Positions 32,810 to 41,323 of a stretch of DNA of 64,000 nucleotides are shown piece after piece. Location: assembly GCA_900540805.1 (NCBI GenBank), contig UQHL01000004.1, positions 62,001 through 126,000 on the forward strand, read 5' to 3'. Position 1 is the first letter of the stretch. Every line of letters starts with the position of its first letter. This DNA is from an uncultured Eubacteriales bacterium. Lineage in GTDB: Bacteria; Bacillota; Clostridia; Christensenellales; Borkfalkiaceae. Made by a program: the position numbers and the translations under genes. The notes beneath the pieces are model-generated. The model ran no database searches and had not been told where the DNA came from. It saw only the letters and a list, made by a program, of their open reading frames with translations.

Positions 32810-34642
32810 ATGAGCAGACTGAGTATCATTACCCAAAACAAGGCGCAGGCCACCGTCGAGGAGCTTTACAAGGACGTGGAACGCCGTATCAGCGCAAGCC
32901 CCTCGGGACTTTGCCCCGTGGATATGGCATCTTCTTTTTTGAAGATGTGCCACGCGCAGTCCTGCGGCAAATGCGTGCCCTGCCGCATAGGCCTGGGACA
33001 GCTGGAAAAGCTTCTGGACGACGTTCTCGACGGCAACGCGACCCTCGACACCATCGACCTGATCGAAAAGACGGCCGAAAGCATTTATTTTTCGGCGGAC
33101 TGCGCAATCGGCTATGAGGCCGCGAATATGGTTCTCAAGGGCATCCGCGGCTTCCGCGACGACTTCGTGGAGCATATCGAACACGGACGCTGCAAATGCG
33201 CGCTCAACCAGCCCGTCCCCTGCGTGGCGCAGTGCCCCGCGGGCGTGGATATCCCCGGCTATATCTCCCTCGTCGAAGCGGGCAGAAACGCCGACGCCGT
33301 CAGGCTTATCCGCAAGGACAACCCCCTGCCCGCCGTTTGCGGACTCATCTGCGAGCACCCCTGCGAGGTCCGCTGCCGCCGCAGTATGATGGACGCTTCC
33401 ATCAATATCCGCGGCCTCAAGCGGTTTGCCGTGGAGCACGCGGGCAGCGTGCCCGTACCCAAGCCCCTGCCCCCCACGGGCAAAAAGGTAGCCGTCATCG
33501 GCGGCGGCCCCGGAGGTATTTCCGCGGCGTATTATCTCGCGCTGATGGGTCACTCCGTCACGCTGTTCGAGGCCAAGAAAAAGCTGGGCGGCATGCTCCG
33601 TTACGGAATCCCCAGCTACCGTCTGCCGAGAGAAATCCTCGACCAGGAGATCGCCGACCTCGTCTCCGCGGGGATTACCGTCAAAACCGAGACGCCCGTG
33701 GGAGACAATCCCAGCATTCTCGACCTCAAAAAGGAATACGACGCGGTATATATAGCCATCGGCGCGCAGACGGATAAAAAGATCGGCATCGAGGGCGAGG
33801 ACGCAAAGGGCGTGCTTTCCGCCGTCGAAATGCTGCGCGGCATCGGCGACGACGAAACGCCCGATTTCAAGGGCAAGGATATCGTCGTCATCGGCGGCGG
33901 CAACGTCGCCATGGACGTGGCGCGCTCCTCCATACGCCTCGGCGCGAAGCGAGTGCGTATCGTTTACAGGCGCCGTCAGGTGGATATGACCGCCATGCGC
34001 GAAGAAGTGGAGGGCGCCGTCGAGGAGGGCTGCGAAGTGCTGGAGCTTCAGTCCCCCCTGCGTATCGAAAAGGACAAGGACGGCAACGCCGTCGCGCTTT
34101 GGGTGAAACCGCAGATCATCGGCGCCTACGACCGCGGCAGACCCAAGCCCTGTAATTCGGAAAAGCCCGAGGAACGCCTCGCCTGCGACAGAGTGCTGGT
34201 GGCAATCGGCCAGGGTATCGAATCGCACGATTTCGAAAAGCACGGCATTCCCGTCAGACGCGGCGTTATCGACGCGCTGAACTGGAGCGGGATTAAAGAC
34301 ATTCCCGGCGTATTTGCGGGCGGCGACTGCGTCACGGGCCCCGCCACCGTTATCCGCGCCATCGCGGCGGGCAAGGTCGCGGCGGCGAACATCGACGAAT
34401 ATCTCGGCTTCCGTCACGAGCTTAACGTAGAAGTAGAAATCCCGCCCATCCGCCTGGACGACCGCTGTTCCTGCGGGCGCGTGAATATGAAGGAGCGCAA
34501 CGCTTCCGAGCGCAGAAAGGATTTCAAGCTGATGGAATGCGGCATGAGCGAGGAAGAAGCCCTGCAGGAATCCAGGCGGTGCCTGCGGTGCGATCACTTC
34601 GGATACGGTATCTTCAAAGGAGGCAGAGTAGAAAAATGGTAA
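32810..34642 (+). CDS. Hydrogenase-linked NAD(P)H oxidoreductase: NuoF C-terminal stub fused to GltD-like flavoprotein
   Basis: A 610-residue protein. Residues 30-120 match only the C-terminal [4Fe-4S] domain of NuoF (Cys47, CGKCVPC at 52-58, Cys98); the FMN/NADH part of NuoF is missing. Residues 128-210 are the GltD-type [4Fe-4S] domain (CKCALNQPVPCVAQCP). FAD-binding VIGGGPGG (229-236) and a second Rossmann motif VVIGGGNVAMD (about 363) follow, and RRCLRCDH ends it. It probably passes electrons between NAD(P)H and the hydrogenase encoded next, whose start overlaps by seven bases. Cofactor preference cannot be read from the sequence. Confidence 0.85.
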   Translation: MSRLSIITQNKAQATVEELYKDVERRISASPSGLCPVDMASSFLKMCHAQSCGKCVPCRIGLGQLEKLLDDVLDGNATLDTIDLIEKTAESIYFSADCAIGYEAANMVLKGIRGFRDDFVEHIEHGRCKCALNQPVPCVAQCPAGVDIPGYISLVEAGRNADAVRLIRKDNPLPAVCGLICEHPCEVRCRRSMMDASINIRGLKRFAVEHAGSVPVPKPLPPTGKKVAVIGGGPGGISAAYYLALMGHSVTLFEAKKKLGGMLRYGIPSYRLPREILDQEIADLVSAGITVKTETPVGDNPSILDLKKEYDAVYIAIGAQTDKKIGIEGEDAKGVLSAVEMLRGIGDDETPDFKGKDIVVIGGGNVAMDVARSSIRLGAKRVRIVYRRRQVDMTAMREEVEGAVEEGCEVLELQSPLRIEKDKDGNAVALWVKPQIIGAYDRGRPKPCNSEKPEERLACDRVLVAIGQGIESHDFEKHGIPVRRGVIDALNWSGIKDIPGVFAGGDCVTGPATVIRAIAAGKVAAANIDEYLGFRHELNVEVEIPPIRLDDRCSCGRVNMKERNASERRKDFKLMECGMSEEEALQESRRCLRCDHFGYGIFKGGRVEKW

Positions 34643-36375
34643 ATTTAAAGGTCAACAATATCCCCGTCGCCGTCGAAGAAGGCACCACCATTCTGGGTGC
34701 GGCGGCCAAAGCGGGCGTTTCTATCCCCACCCTCTGTTTTCTCAAGGAAATCAACGAGATCGGCGCCTGCCGCGTCTGCGTCGTGGAGATCAAGGGCAAG
34801 GAAAAGCTGGTCACCGCGTGCAACAACGTCGTCAAGGAAGGCATGGAGATTTATACCAACAGCCCCAAGGTACGCAACACGCGCAAGATTAACGTGGAGC
34901 TGATTCTCTCCCAGCACGACGCGCACTGCGCCACCTGTGTGCGCAGCCGCAACTGCTCCTTACAAAACCTCGCCAATGATCTCGACATCATCGACCAGCG
35001 TTTCGAAAAGAATTTCGTCAAGGCAAACTGGCCGAAAAATTTCCCCTTGATCCGCGACGCAAACAAGTGCATCAAGTGCATGAGGTGCGTACAAGTATGC
35101 GACAAGATACAGGATATGCATGTCTGGGACGTGACGAATACGGGCTCCCGCACGACGGTGGACGTATCCCGCGGCCGCGTCATCAAGGAGACGGACTGCG
35201 CGCTCTGCGGACAGTGTATTACCCATTGTCCCACCGGCGCCCTGCGCGAGAGGGACGATACGGATAAGGTTTTGGACGCGCTCGCCGATCCCGAAAAGAT
35301 CACCGTGGTGCAGATTGCGCCCGCCGTGCGCGCCGCATGGGGCGAGAGCTTCGGCCTTTCCCGCGAATTTGCCACCACCAAACGCCTCGTTTCGGCGCTC
35401 CGCCGCATGGGCATAAACTACATTTTCGATACGAATTTCTCCGCCGACCTCACCATCATGGAGGAAGGAAGCGAATTTTTGAAGCGTCTGCCCGAAATCA
35501 AGCAATCGGGGCTTCCCATGTTCACCTCCTGCTGCCCGGGCTGGGTGCGCTTTATCAAATCGCAGTATCCGAAATACGTTTCCCGCCTCTCTACGGCAAA
35601 ATCGCCCCAGCAGATGTTCGGCGCCATCGCCAAAAGCTATTACGCCGATCTTTTGGGCGTAGATCCCAATAAGATTTTCTGTATCTCCGTCATGCCCTGC
35701 CTGGCGAAAAAGCACGAATGCGCGCTGGAGAACATGAACGACGCGGGCGCGGGACAGGACGTGGACGTCGTACTCACCACCCGCGAAGTAGATCGTCTCA
35801 TCCGCGCGGAGCATATCATTCCGCAGGACCTCAAGGAAGAAGAATTTGACACACCTCTCGGCGCGGGCACGGGCGCGGCCGTCATTTTCGGCACGACGGG
35901 CGGCGTCATGGAAGCGGCGCTCCGCTCCGCCTATTATCTGGTGACGGGGAAAAACCCCGATCCCGACGCTTTCTACGCCGTGCGCGGCATGGAGGGCTGG
36001 AAGGAAGCGAAATTCGACGTCGCGGGAACGGAGATCAGCGTGGCGGTCGCCCACGGCCTCGGCAATACGCGCAGGCTGATGGAAGCGATCGAACGCGGCG
36101 ACGTGCATTACGACTTCGTCGAAATCATGGCATGTCCGGGCGGTTGCGCGGGCGGCGGCGGTCAGCCCATTCACGAGGGCAAGGAATCCGCCGAGGAACG
36201 CGGAGAGAACCTGCGGAAGCTGGATAGAGAAAACGCCCTGCGTTTCTCTCACGAAAATCCTTCCGTCATCAAGTGCTACGAAAACTATCTGCAAAAGCCC
36301 CTTTCGCACCGCGCGCACGAGTTACTGCATACCGAACACAAAGCGTGGCTGATGCCCGACGAACCGCAGGAGTAA
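34636..36375 (+). CDS. hydA: [FeFe]-hydrogenase catalytic subunit with NuoG-like N-terminus
   Basis: A 580-residue cytoplasmic enzyme that makes or uses H2. In order: a [2Fe-2S] domain (Cys34, 45, 48, 62), a His-ligated [4Fe-4S] site (His94, Cys98, 101, 107), two ferredoxin-type [4Fe-4S] clusters (CIKCMRCVQVC; CALCGQCITHCP), and the H-cluster domain with all three signatures: TSCCPGW (297-303), MPCLAKKHE (353-361) and ACPGGC (499-504) followed by GGGQP. The proton-relay Cys299 and Lys358 are present, so it should be active. The ATG lies inside the stop region of the upstream gene. A short C-terminal tail with two His-rich spots (SHRAHELLHTEH) ends it. Confidence 0.97.
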   Translation: MVNLKVNNIPVAVEEGTTILGAAAKAGVSIPTLCFLKEINEIGACRVCVVEIKGKEKLVTACNNVVKEGMEIYTNSPKVRNTRKINVELILSQHDAHCATCVRSRNCSLQNLANDLDIIDQRFEKNFVKANWPKNFPLIRDANKCIKCMRCVQVCDKIQDMHVWDVTNTGSRTTVDVSRGRVIKETDCALCGQCITHCPTGALRERDDTDKVLDALADPEKITVVQIAPAVRAAWGESFGLSREFATTKRLVSALRRMGINYIFDTNFSADLTIMEEGSEFLKRLPEIKQSGLPMFTSCCPGWVRFIKSQYPKYVSRLSTAKSPQQMFGAIAKSYYADLLGVDPNKIFCISVMPCLAKKHECALENMNDAGAGQDVDVVLTTREVDRLIRAEHIIPQDLKEEEFDTPLGAGTGAAVIFGTTGGVMEAALRSAYYLVTGKNPDPDAFYAVRGMEGWKEAKFDVAGTEISVAVAHGLGNTRRLMEAIERGDVHYDFVEIMACPGGCAGGGGQPIHEGKESAEERGENLRKLDRENALRFSHENPSVIKCYENYLQKPLSHRAHELLHTEHKAWLMPDEPQE

Positions 36376-36424
36376 GAGTTTGAAAAATTGACTGCGGCCG
36401 CCTTTTTTAATCAAATAATGCGTA

Positions 36425-36458
36425 AGGGCTTACGGGTTCTTCCGTAAGCCCTTTATTT
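36425..36458 (+). terminator. Terminator of the hydrogenase operon
   Basis: AGGGCTTACGG pairs with CCGTAAGCCCT and is followed by TTATTTTAT. The stretch from here to 36627 holds no gene that I can support. Confidence 0.88.
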
Positions 36459-36627
36459 TATCGAAAATCATCATAAGCCCTTCAAGCCGCCCCGTCATGC
36501 ATTTCGATATTTTCATCTGCGTCGATAGCTGTATTTTGCGCGCCTCGCGCCTGCGGCTTCAGCATTTTCCGTCAATTAATCTTTACTGAAAAGAACGCAG
36601 AGAAGCTGAAAGCTTCCGAATTTGGTT

Positions 36628-37377
36628 TCATTCCGTCTGCGCAGCTACTATGGTAACCGTGCAAACCAAAACAGCGGCGTCTTCAAATTTATGTCCGTTT
36701 TCGACGCGCAGCACAATCTGTGCGGTGCCTTCTTTGATTTTTGTACGGTCGATATGGACGACAAAGGCTACGGCATTAGTACTCATATGTGCATTGGTGA
36801 CAGACACGGACAACGCCTCGTCGGGAATGACGTTTTTATTAAGTGAAAACGCTTTCTCGTCGTGTGCAGAAAAAAATCCGCCCGACTGTGAAGGAGCCTG
36901 GGAAACGTCCGCAGTCAATTCACCGTCGTCCCACGAAGGGAAATAATCCTCGGCCGGCTCGGCAAAAATTTCAAATTCGACAGGATTTTCATTATTCCAA
37001 GTCAAAAAATTATCCGTCGAAACGTCCTTCCATTTGAGGTTGACAGTGATTTCTACATTTTCAGCCGGCATGGTGAAAGTGTATTTATTTTCTTCCGTGC
37101 TGCTTTCGGTGCATTCCTGCCCGTTAAAAAACACCTTTTCAATGGAGACAGCTGCGTATTCCGGCTCAATAATAACATACGCCTCCGTCCCGGCAGTAGC
37201 TTGCGTCGTCTGTCCGCCCACGTCGTAATAGTCCGAATCCTCGGCGGTAACCGTATAAACGGTATTGTCAGTCCCGCTGCTACGATCATCGCCGCTCCCA
37301 TCGCCGCAGGCGACAAAAAACGCTGCCATAGACAACGCCAAAATCGACGTCAAAATGCCTGTGAATTTCTTTTTCAT
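36628..37377 (-). CDS. Lipoprotein with InlB-type beta repeat, function unknown
   Basis: A 249-residue exported lipoprotein (MKKKFTGILTSILALSMAAFFVAC, lipobox FVAC), followed by a Ser/Gly/Asp linker. Residues about 40-115 resemble the divergent InlB B-repeat/Flg_new fold (YAAVSIEKVFFNGQECTESS, then YTFTMPAENVEITV). The C-terminal half is beta-rich without a recognised family. GGAGG lies before the ATG; a TATAAT box lies about 55 bases upstream, and an AAAGGTTA/TAACCTTT hairpin sits in the short leader. Confidence 0.75.
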   Translation of the reverse strand: MKKKFTGILTSILALSMAAFFVACGDGSGDDRSSGTDNTVYTVTAEDSDYYDVGGQTTQATAGTEAYVIIEPEYAAVSIEKVFFNGQECTESSTEENKYTFTMPAENVEITVNLKWKDVSTDNFLTWNNENPVEFEIFAEPAEDYFPSWDDGELTADVSQAPSQSGGFFSAHDEKAFSLNKNVIPDEALSVSVTNAHMSTNAVAFVVHIDRTKIKEGTAQIVLRVENGHKFEDAAVLVCTVTIVAAQTE

Positions 37378-37462
37378 ACTTTACCTCCTTACAAAGGTTA
37401 TTGAAATATTAACCTTTTCCTTACCTATTATTATATCACAACTCTTTATATAATGGCAAGCA

Positions 37463-37502
37463 AAAAACGAACCTGAAGCTGTTAACTGCTTCAGGTTCGT
37501 TT
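37463..37502 (-). terminator. Terminator after the tRNA gene
   Basis: Minus-strand hairpin ACGAACCTGAAGC/GCTTCAGGTTCGT followed by TTTTTTG, directly after the tRNA 3' end. Confidence 0.92.
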
Positions 37503-37579
37503 TGGTGCACCTTAAGGAATTCGAATCCCTAGCCTTTGGTTCCGTAGACCAACGCTCTATCCAGTTGAGCTAAAGGTGC
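37503..37579 (-). tRNA. tRNA-Arg (anticodon ACG)
   Basis: A 77-base cloverleaf on the minus strand. The acceptor stem is GCACCTT/AAGGTGC with discriminator A and an encoded CCA end. The D-arm starts TAGCTCAACTGGATAGAGC, the anticodon arm is TTGGT-CTACGGA-ACCAA, giving anticodon ACG (read CGN Arg after inosine change), and the T-arm holds GGATTCGAATTCC. It stands alone and has its own terminator. Confidence 0.97.
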
Positions 37580-37684
37580 ATATAAAAAATTATCTTCGTT
37601 AAATTGCTATCATAGTATAGTATTTTTTGAAAGATTTGTCAACTGTTTTTCGCCCGTTTTCCCAAGTTTTTACGGCGAAAATAG

Positions 37685-37720
37685 AAAGCGGCGGCTTTTG
37701 CGAAAAACCGCCGCTTTTCG
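37685..37720 (-). terminator. Terminator of the sugar-oxidation operon
   Basis: Minus-strand AAAGCGGCGG/CCGCCGCTTT-type hairpin followed by a T-containing stretch, seven bases after the ThuA-like stop. Confidence 0.85.
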
Positions 37721-37726
37721 TCTCTT

Positions 37727-38446
37727 TTACTCTTTGATACTAACCTCCACATTGGGGCAGCAGATCTTATCCAGCAAAGGCATTTTGGGCGCCACGTATT
37801 CGCACGCCTGCGTCAATACCTGCTGAACCGCGGGCAGACGATAGGTGGGATACGTTTCGTGCCCCGGGTTGAAATAGAATAATTTTCCTCTCCCCCGCTT
37901 GAACACGCATCCGCCGCGCATAACCTCGCCGCCCTTAAACCAGCCGACATATACCAGCTCGTCGGGCGTGGGGATATCGAACGGTTCGCCATACATTTCT
38001 TCCTGCGGAATATCGATATATTCGCCGAGTCCCCGCGCGATGGGATGCGCGGGATCGACGCACCAAAGCCTTTCGCGTTCGCCGTCCTCCCGCCATTTCA
38101 GCGAGCAGGAGGTACCCAAAAGCTTTTTGAACATCTTCGAATCGTGCGCGGAGTGCAAAAATACCATACCCATGCCGCGCAGCGCCCTGTCGGCCACCTT
38201 ATTGATCACCTCGTCGGACACGGCAAGATGATACCAATGCCCCCACCAGAACATTACGTCAGTGCCGCCGATAATTTCGTCGGTGAGCCCTTCGGCGCCC
38301 TTATCGTCCAGACGGACAAGCGTCACTTCGTGCCCCGCTTTTTTGAGAAAGTCACCGATACATACGCCCATGCCCTCGGGATAGGCCCTTTTCCCCTCCT
38401 CCGAATCCATGGAAGCGTTATGCTCGCAGACAACGGTTATCTTCAT
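37727..38446 (-). CDS. ThuA-like glutamine-amidotransferase-fold protein
   Basis: A 239-residue protein of the ThuA (trehalose utilisation) family, which has a class I glutamine-amidotransferase-like fold. Family marks are DVMFWWGHWYHLAVSDEV, GMGMVFLHSAHDSKMFKKLLGTSCSLKWRE, ERLWCVDPAHPIARGL, and GKLFYFNPGHETYPTYRLPAVQQVL. Members work with Gfo/Idh/MocA dehydrogenases on oxidised sugars; the exact reaction is unsettled. It is the last gene of a five-gene minus-strand unit, 15 bases after a dehydrogenase gene. Confidence 0.9.
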   Translation of the reverse strand: MKITVVCEHNASMDSEEGKRAYPEGMGVCIGDFLKKAGHEVTLVRLDDKGAEGLTDEIIGGTDVMFWWGHWYHLAVSDEVINKVADRALRGMGMVFLHSAHDSKMFKKLLGTSCSLKWREDGERERLWCVDPAHPIARGLGEYIDIPQEEMYGEPFDIPTPDELVYVGWFKGGEVMRGGCVFKRGRGKLFYFNPGHETYPTYRLPAVQQVLTQACEYVAPKMPLLDKICCPNVEVSIKE

Positions 38447-38461
38447 GCCGATTTCTCCTCT

Positions 38462-39544
38462 TTATGCGAAATAATAAGGCTTGCCCGTCTTATCCGACTC
38501 GTAGATTCCCTCGAGAATCTGCGTGACGACGGCTGCCTGGTCTGCCGTGACATACAGCTTGCCCTTGCCCAGAATCGCGTTGGTAAACGTCGCCGCTTCG
38601 AGATCCTCGGGGTTTCCCGCGCCCGCGCCTTCGAAGAAATCCACCGAGCCGCCGTTCAGATCGGGGGTGATCATCACCTGCTTGCCGCCCAGCACGGTAT
38701 TGATGCGCAGTCCGTCCAGCATATCCGCGCCCGCTTTGTCGCCGCAGATCGTCGTCACCGCTTCGATGGGGTTGGCCATGTTCAAAGCCCAGCTCGATTT
38801 GAGATTGATGAGCGCGCCGTTTTTCATGACGACGAACCCGAACGCGCTGTCCTCGGCGGTGAATTTTTCCGTATCCCAATCGCCCCAGGCGTTGCCCGTA
38901 TTGCGCTGATTGTTCAGTTTATGGAAAGTTTTTCCGACGCAGAACGCGGGCTCGTAATTGTTCATCATAAACAGCGTGAGATCGAGCGCGTGCGTACCGA
39001 TATCGATGAGCGGCCCGCCGCCCTGTTTTTCCTTGTCGATAAACACGCCCCAGGTAGGCACCGCGCGGCGGCGGATTGCGATCGCTTCGGCATAATAAAC
39101 GTCCCCGAACATGCCTGCCTCCGCCTGCTGTTTGAGGTAGATGGAATCCTTGCGGTATCTGTTTTGATAACCGATCGTCAAAACCTTGCCCGCCTTGTCG
39201 CGCGCGGCGAGCATCTTTTTCGCCTCTTCGTAATTCATCGCCATGGGTTTTTCGCACATGACGTGCTTGCCCGCCTCGAGCGCGGCTACCGTGATTTCGC
39301 AGTGCGAGCAGTTGGGCGTCAGAACGAGCACCGCGTCGATACTTTTGTCCTTCAGCAGCTCGCGGTAATCGGTATATACCTTATCCTCGGGTTTGCCGTA
39401 ATCGGCGCGGGCTTTAACCGCCCTTTCCTCGATCAGATCGCAGAACGCGACCATCTCCGCCGCGGGATTTCTCTTTTCCGCAGGCATGTGCTTGCCGTTG
39501 GCGATACCGCCGCAGCCGATAACGCCGATCCTTACTTTGTCCAT
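38462..39544 (-). CDS. Gfo/Idh/MocA-family dehydrogenase
   Basis: A 360-residue NAD(P)-dependent sugar dehydrogenase. The Rossmann motif IGVIGCGGIANGKHMP opens it, and the catalytic EKPMAMNYEEA motif (Lys about residue 96) follows. The C-terminal substrate part has GGGPLIDIGTHALDLTLFMM, with the Asp/His pair usual for family members that oxidise a ring hydroxyl. The substrate is not known. It is paired in one operon with a second, distinct dehydrogenase at 41324. AAGGAG precedes the ATG. Confidence 0.93.
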   Translation of the reverse strand: MDKVRIGVIGCGGIANGKHMPAEKRNPAAEMVAFCDLIEERAVKARADYGKPEDKVYTDYRELLKDKSIDAVLVLTPNCSHCEITVAALEAGKHVMCEKPMAMNYEEAKKMLAARDKAGKVLTIGYQNRYRKDSIYLKQQAEAGMFGDVYYAEAIAIRRRAVPTWGVFIDKEKQGGGPLIDIGTHALDLTLFMMNNYEPAFCVGKTFHKLNNQRNTGNAWGDWDTEKFTAEDSAFGFVVMKNGALINLKSSWALNMANPIEAVTTICGDKAGADMLDGLRINTVLGGKQVMITPDLNGGSVDFFEGAGAGNPEDLEAATFTNAILGKGKLYVTADQAAVVTQILEGIYESDKTGKPYYFA

Positions 39545-39596
39545 GTTTCTTTTCTCCTTGTTTTTTATTGCCGCACGGGCCGAAACGCCGCGCCGT

Positions 39597-40328
39597 TCAG
39601 TTTCCCAGCTTCTTCATGTTTTCAAAACTGCGGCTGAGATATTCCTGCTCGCCGCAGGGGAATTTCTCCACCTCTAAAACCGCCCATTCGATGCCTTGCC
39701 GCTTTGCCTCCGCGAATACGGCGGGCATACCCACCGCGCCTTCGCCCACGACGGGCTGAGCCGCTTCCCGCGCGTTTTCCTTCGCCGCTTCCTTGATATG
39801 CACAAACGCGAGCTTTCCCTCGAGTTCCTTCATTTTTCCGACGGCGTCCAGCCCCGCGACCGTCGCCCAAAATACGTCCAGCTCCGCTTTCAGGCCCGCG
39901 ACGTCGTCCGTGATTTTTTTGAGATAATCTTTTCCGTTTTCAAACTCGTGCGCGTGGTTATGATAGCCGAACCCCACGCCGCGCGCGTCGAGAAGCGCCT
40001 TTGCTTTTTTCGTTTCGGACAAAAACTTTGCGTACTTTTCCGCCGACTCGAATTCCTCCGCTCCCGCCCAGGGAATAAATACGTATTTGATCCCCAAAGC
40101 GTCGATATAGGGAAGATTTTCTTCCACCGCCTCGGGACGGATATGCGCCGAAATCCCGACAAGCTTGTATTTTTTCAACAGCTCTTTCATTTCTTCGGGC
40201 GTCCTGCCGTAAAAGCCTGCAAACTCCACGCCGTCGTAGCCCGCCTCGGATACCATCTGAAGTATCTTTTCCGCGCCCTCGCGCTCCGCCGTCTCCCTGA
40301 GGCTATATAATTGAACTCCGTATTTCAT
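39597..40328 (-). CDS. Sugar phosphate isomerase/epimerase family protein (short form)
   Basis: A 243-residue TIM-barrel protein of the AP-endonuclease-2/xylose isomerase-like family. QLYSLRETAEREG and YDGVEFAGFYGRTPEE start it; ligand-bearing parts are GFGYHNHAHEF (His/Glu), AELDVFWATVAG (Asp), FVHIKEAA (His), and WAVLEVEKFP (Glu). It should act on an oxidised or keto sugar from the linked dehydrogenases, which is inference. It lies three bases after the next TIM-barrel gene. Confidence 0.9.
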   Translation of the reverse strand: MKYGVQLYSLRETAEREGAEKILQMVSEAGYDGVEFAGFYGRTPEEMKELLKKYKLVGISAHIRPEAVEENLPYIDALGIKYVFIPWAGAEEFESAEKYAKFLSETKKAKALLDARGVGFGYHNHAHEFENGKDYLKKITDDVAGLKAELDVFWATVAGLDAVGKMKELEGKLAFVHIKEAAKENAREAAQPVVGEGAVGMPAVFAEAKRQGIEWAVLEVEKFPCGEQEYLSRSFENMKKLGN

Positions 40329-40331
40329 GAT

Positions 40332-41303
40332 TTATGCCCACCACATATTTCCGTTGTTTTCGGTGATAATGCTCTCTTTCACCAGCCTGACCGCCTTTTC
40401 CAGCCCTTCCTTCGGGGACATCAGTCCGTCCTCGTGCTCGATCGAGATCGAATCGTCGTAGCCCGCCACCTTCAGCGCGGAGAAGATCTGTTTCCAAAGC
40501 CCGATATCGTGCCCGTAACCGAGGGTACGGAACGACCAGGCGCGGCCCGCCGCGTCGGTAAACGATTTGGTGTCCAAAACTCCGTTTTTGCGGATATTAT
40601 GCTCGATGAGCTGGGTATCCTTCGCATGGAAATAATGAATGGCGTTCGCGGCGCCGAGGTCGCGTATGACCTCGAGAATGTCCATACCCTGCCAGAACAG
40701 GTGGGAAGGGTCGATGTTTGCGCCGACCATGTCGCCCGCCGCCGAACGCAGACGGAGCAAGGTTGCGGGATTATAGACGCAGAACCCGGGATGCAATTCG
40801 AGCGCGATCTTTTTCACGCCGTTGTCCGCCGCGAATTTCACCGCCTTTTTCCAATAGGGAATAAGCACCTCGTTCCACTGCCATTCCAGCACCCTCGGAT
40901 AATCGGGCGGCCAGGCGCAGGTTACCCAGGAAGGTTCCTTGGCGTCGGGGTCCGACCCGGGACAGCCCGAAAAGGTGACCAGCCGATCGACGCCGAGCTG
41001 CCCAGCCAAAACGCACGCAGCCTCGAAATCGGCCTCGAATTTTTCCGCCGTAGCCTTGTCGGGGTGCACGCAGTTGCCGTGCACCGCAAGTGCGGAAATG
41101 CCCATATTGTAGCGTTTGAAGGTGTCCAACAATTCCTCGCGCGCCTTCTTGTCCTTGCTCAAGACAAGCGCGTCGGCATGCGCTTTTCCGGGATAGCCGC
41201 CCACCCCGAGTTCGAATTGATCCACGCCCAAAGACGAAAGATATTTCAGGCTTTCGTCCAGGGTGTAATCTCCGAGAATACCGCTTACTACGCTGATTTT
41301 CAT
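40332..41303 (-). CDS. Sugar phosphate isomerase/epimerase family protein (long form)
   Basis: A 323-residue TIM-barrel protein. Metal ligands are visible in KIALELHPGFCVYN (Glu), GANIDPSHLFWQGMD (Asp, His), NAIHYFHAKDTQL (His), and SISIEHEDGLMSPKEGLEKAV (Glu), the pattern of the IolE/xylose isomerase-like family. The insert ITFSGCPGSDPDAKEPSW-like loop near residue 115 is typical of members next to Gfo/Idh/MocA genes. It follows the dehydrogenase at 41324 by 20 bases. Confidence 0.92.
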   Translation of the reverse strand: MKISVVSGILGDYTLDESLKYLSSLGVDQFELGVGGYPGKAHADALVLSKDKKAREELLDTFKRYNMGISALAVHGNCVHPDKATAEKFEADFEAACVLAGQLGVDRLVTFSGCPGSDPDAKEPSWVTCAWPPDYPRVLEWQWNEVLIPYWKKAVKFAADNGVKKIALELHPGFCVYNPATLLRLRSAAGDMVGANIDPSHLFWQGMDILEVIRDLGAANAIHYFHAKDTQLIEHNIRKNGVLDTKSFTDAAGRAWSFRTLGYGHDIGLWKQIFSALKVAGYDDSISIEHEDGLMSPKEGLEKAVRLVKESIITENNGNMWWA

Positions 41304-41323
41304 ACTTTAAGTACCCCTTTATA

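Noticed and set aside
32792..34597. 601-codon minus-strand open frame opposite the hydrogenase partner
   Set aside because: Mirror frame of a strongly conserved flavoprotein gene; no recognisable domains or start signals. The same holds for 34960-36318 opposite hydA.
37583..37684. Attachment site or integrated element next to tRNA-Arg
   Set aside because: No integrase gene and no repeat of the tRNA 3' end was seen in the neighbourhood.
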